From Actinomycetota bacterium (lineage in GTDB: Bacteria; Actinomycetota; Thermoleophilia; Gaiellales; Gaiellaceae): a stretch of DNA of 64,000 nt. Position numbers and translations under genes: made by a program. The stretch spans positions 96,975 to 160,974 of the forward strand of contig VAWW01000008.1 in assembly GCA_005884575.1 (NCBI GenBank), given 5' to 3'. Positions within the stretch are counted from its first letter, which is position 1. Every line of letters starts with the position of its first letter. This document shows, piece after piece, positions 62,017 to 64,000 of this stretch. Below the pieces are notes generated by a model, which saw nothing but the letters and a program-made list of their open reading frames with translations, had not been told where the DNA came from and ran no database searches.

Positions 62017-62037
62017 GTGACCAGTATACGTGGTCAC
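62017..62037 (-). promoter_or_regulatory. Operator/-10 of the toxin-antitoxin pair
   Basis: GTGACC (62017-62022) and GGTCAC (62032-62037) are perfect inverted arms flanking AT-rich AGTATACGT. Read on the minus strand the centre holds TATACT, a good -10 box 7 bases before the ATG, so the mRNA is probably leaderless and the repressor covers the promoter. Confidence 0.65.
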
Positions 62038-62300
62038 CTTAGCGGAGCGGCCTTCCTCCTTCGGGGTGCGAGCAGCTCGTCGAGGATCTCGTCGTGCAGC
62101 TCGCGGTCGAGCCGGCGCTGCCATTTCGGGCGGCCGCGGTAGATGCAGTCCTCGAGACGCGGCTCGGGGTGACCGATCTCGGTCCGGACCCGCTCGATCA
62201 GCTCGGACGCATTGTCGAAGGTCTCGGGCCAGGGCTCGTCGACCTTGGCGCAGAGCGCGGCGGCGAGCGCGTAAATCTGGCGGATCGTAGGTCGGCGCAC
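62034..62300 (-). CDS. Hypothetical protein, 88 aa
   Basis: GTG start 62298-62300, reading MRRPTIRQIYALAAALCAKVDEPW and ending in a charged tail. Helical, no motif. It directly follows the 233-residue gene (TGA-GTG adjacent), so the two are likely one transcript. Function unknown. Confidence 0.6.
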   Translation of the reverse strand: MRRPTIRQIYALAAALCAKVDEPWPETFDNASELIERVRTEIGHPEPRLEDCIYRGRPKWQRRLDRELHDEILDELLAPRRRKAAPLR

Positions 62301-63002
62301 TCAGTTCCAGGCAGCGTCGAGCCGCGCGACCAGACCATCGATCGCCGCGAGCCACACGTCGTCGGCCGGATCGTCGAGAAGCTCGAGCAGAGCGGCTGAG
62401 GTCGCAGGGAGCGACGACGCGCCGAGCATTGCAATCCGCCGAAGCCATCCGTGGACCGCGGCGCGGCGCCCTTCCGTGGCGAGCACGAGCGCCGGCGACG
62501 TTCGCTGCACGCCTGCCGCGACCACGGCGGCGCGCACGTCCGTGTCCGGAAGCGCCGCCGCGTGGCCGGCAATGCGCGCAACCGCGAGAACCCTCGCTCG
62601 CCGTTCCGCCGCAGGTGCGCGTTCGAGACTTTCCTCGACGCAGAGCAGGCAGCACAGCGGCCGCTGCCTCTCGCCGGCCAGCTGGTCGGCGGCCTGGTCG
62701 ACGACGGCCCGGGCAAGGCGGCTGTCGCGCGGCCCGCGGTCGAGGTCCGCGCGCGCGGCGCCGAGACGGCGGCGGACGCGCACCCACCGCTCGGCCGCTG
62801 CGTCGAGTCCGAGCTCGATGTCCTCGCGAAGCTCCCGCGTCCAGAGCGTCTCGACGATCGGTGTCGCGATGCAGGAGCGTTCCTTGTCGTCGAGCCAGAC
62901 GAGCGAAGCGTCCGCGAGCGGCGCGAGCAATGGGATGTCGTCGCCCTCGAACTGGAGCGAGATTGCAAGCGCGAGATCGCGCGCAGTCGAGTCGTCGAGC
63001 AT
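62301..63002 (-). CDS. Hypothetical helical-repeat protein
   Basis: 233 residues, ATG start. Sequence is helical throughout with Ala/Leu/Arg blocks (AADQLAGERQRPLCCLLCVEE; ARVLAVARIAGHAAALPD), reminiscent of HEAT-like repeats, though no family is assigned. Weak cysteine cluster near 118. Same strand as the SEC-C gene, 75 bases apart. Confidence 0.6.
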   Translation of the reverse strand: MLDDSTARDLALAISLQFEGDDIPLLAPLADASLVWLDDKERSCIATPIVETLWTRELREDIELGLDAAAERWVRVRRRLGAARADLDRGPRDSRLARAVVDQAADQLAGERQRPLCCLLCVEESLERAPAAERRARVLAVARIAGHAAALPDTDVRAAVVAAGVQRTSPALVLATEGRRAAVHGWLRRIAMLGASSLPATSAALLELLDDPADDVWLAAIDGLVARLDAAWN

Positions 63003-63077
63003 GCAGCGAGCTTGACACGGCGATCACGGGTCGTCTGTGGCAAAACTGCGTCGATCTCTCCACAGGCGAGCTGGGGA

Positions 63078-63872
63078 TTACGCCGTCGCGTAGATCCGAT
63101 CGAGCGAGTCGGAAAGGAGCGCGGCCGCGAGCCGCTGACGGAGAGCGTCGAGCTGGTCGCACGCGGCCAGCACGCTCGAGGAAGCGACCGGAAAGTCGGG
63201 GTCGGGCAGCGACTCGCGCACTCGCGCCACGAGGACGTCGAGCCGCTCGTCGTGCCACGCCGTCCACCGGTTTCGCAGCTCGAGGTCGAGCACCTCGGTC
63301 CACCGCCGCTCGTACTCCCCGTCGTCCAGCTCGTCCGGTATTGCGTCGAGCGCCTCGGCCGTCTCGCCGCTTTCGATCACGCTCCAGACGTCCGTCGCAC
63401 GGATCGACGACGCGAGCGCGACGATCGGGTCTACCTCCTCGTCTCCGTCTTCGAGCAGCGGAAATGCCTCGTCCCAGGGCCGGAGCCGCTCGGCGACACC
63501 CGCGACGACGGCGCCCTTGAGCACGATCTCTGCGGCGAGCGCGTCGTTCCCGAAGTCGGCTAACACGCCTTCCCAGACACGGGGATGCTCACTCGCGAAG
63601 CCGGCGAGAATCCGCTCCCGCTCCGGCGGGTCGAGCGCCGACAGTCCCTGCTCGATCGCCTCGTCGGTCGGCTCGTCCGGAGCCGCCCGCGCCCAGGCGT
63701 CGAATTCCTCCGTGCGGGGCCGGTAGCGCGGGAAGTTGAGCGCGAGCTCGAAGAGCTCTTCTGCCGTCTCCACGCGGAGTCGGGCCAGATCGCGGAGCGC
63801 GTCGACGCCGCAGCAACGCTTGACCTTGCGGCCGGAGCCGCACGGGCAAGTGTCGTTGCGCCCGAGCTTCAC
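63078..63872 (-). CDS. SEC-C motif protein
   Basis: 264 residues with an N-terminal SEC-C zinc-binding motif GRNDTCPCGSGRKVKRCCG (C9, C11, C20, C21), as in the SecA C-terminus but here as a stand-alone protein. The rest is acidic and helical (VRESLPDPDFPV; LDALRQRLAAALL). Likely binds protein or RNA; function unknown. Confidence 0.85.
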   Translation of the reverse strand: MKLGRNDTCPCGSGRKVKRCCGVDALRDLARLRVETAEELFELALNFPRYRPRTEEFDAWARAAPDEPTDEAIEQGLSALDPPERERILAGFASEHPRVWEGVLADFGNDALAAEIVLKGAVVAGVAERLRPWDEAFPLLEDGDEEVDPIVALASSIRATDVWSVIESGETAEALDAIPDELDDGEYERRWTEVLDLELRNRWTAWHDERLDVLVARVRESLPDPDFPVASSSVLAACDQLDALRQRLAAALLSDSLDRIYATA

Positions 63873-63913
63873 GTCGGCGTGACCCTACGCCCGCGTCCGG
63901 ACGGCGTCACGTA

Positions 63914-64000
63914 TTGAAAGTCGTCATTTCCGATCCGCCCGGAGCGCCGCCGTACGAACGCCTGAGAGCAGACGGAACGCGCGTCACGATCCGAGGCCAC
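63914..64000 (+). CDS. Start of a gene running off the right edge
   Basis: TTG 63914-63916 opens a frame (LKVVISDPPGAPPYERLRAD ...) that stays open to the last base. It is divergent from the SEC-C gene. The beginning vaguely resembles a D-2-hydroxyacid dehydrogenase N-terminus (VISDP), but 29 residues are too few to say. Confidence 0.35.
   Translation, partial: MKVVISDPPGAPPYERLRADGTRVTIRGH

Noticed and set aside
1-64000. CRISPR arrays, insertion sequences or prophage
   Set aside because: No regularly spaced repeats, transposases, integrases or phage structural genes were seen on either strand.

Overview
The window is a very GC-rich bacterial chromosome segment with dense, mostly minus-strand operons. 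Many junctions are 4-base ATGA/GTGA overlaps, and GTG/TTG starts and possible leaderless promoters are common. Gene content (Ku, class II DAHP synthase, RsmB, Ssc/Scp proteins, ECF sigma factor, VapBC) and codon bias suggest a deep-branching actinobacterium, perhaps Thermoleophilia/Gaiellales; that placement is inference. No rRNA, tRNA, CRISPR array, integrase or complete insertion sequence was recognised.

Layout. 0-9 kb: smc, a DUF1059 gene, a broken FAD reductase, then (minus strand) yceD-rpmF-plsX-acpP-rnc, linking ribosome maturation, phospholipid/fatty-acid synthesis and RNase III; a long hairpin lies between yceD and rpmF. 8.8-14 kb: EamA exporter with a divergent LysR regulator, a metallo-beta-lactamase-fold gene, a DivIVA-like gene, coaD-rsmD and a propeller protein. 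14-20 kb: recG, then a degV / receiver-domain / fakA / Asp23 cluster and rpmB. 19.8-27 kb: one long minus-strand operon def-fmt-rsmB-rpe-ribD-(small ORF)-ribE-ribBA-ribH. Rpe makes ribulose-5-phosphate, a substrate of RibBA, so its place there makes metabolic sense. ribH is preceded by a short leader ORF and a hairpin that contains its start codon.

27-37 kb: priA, greA, a ZIP transporter divergent from a DtxR-family regulator with a dyad operator between them, a sugar epimerase, ku, two tiny genes, metK and a DUF3352 lipoprotein. 37-45 kb: the aromatic/envelope operon aroG-tyrA-aroA-cmk-plsC-der-gpsA, with divergent trpS. 45.8-57 kb: a secreted phosphatase-superfamily protein, rluB, a GYD protein, a methyltransferase, scpA-scpB (condensin partners of the smc at the left end), lgt, an ECF sigma / membrane anti-sigma pair, a GH76-like glycosidase, a secreted HNH-like protein and VOC proteins. 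57-64 kb: dnaE (broken in several places), an SDR dehydrogenase, a VapBC-type toxin-antitoxin pair with a palindromic operator, and a SEC-C protein.

An important caveat is that at least six genes that should be intact (FAD reductase, plsX, recG, epimerase, a VOC gene, dnaE) carry frameshifts or short internal losses, several at homopolymers or short direct repeats. Since plsX, recG and the only dnaE here are affected, sequencing or assembly error is the likelier explanation than gene decay, and the exact coordinates of those genes should be treated with care.
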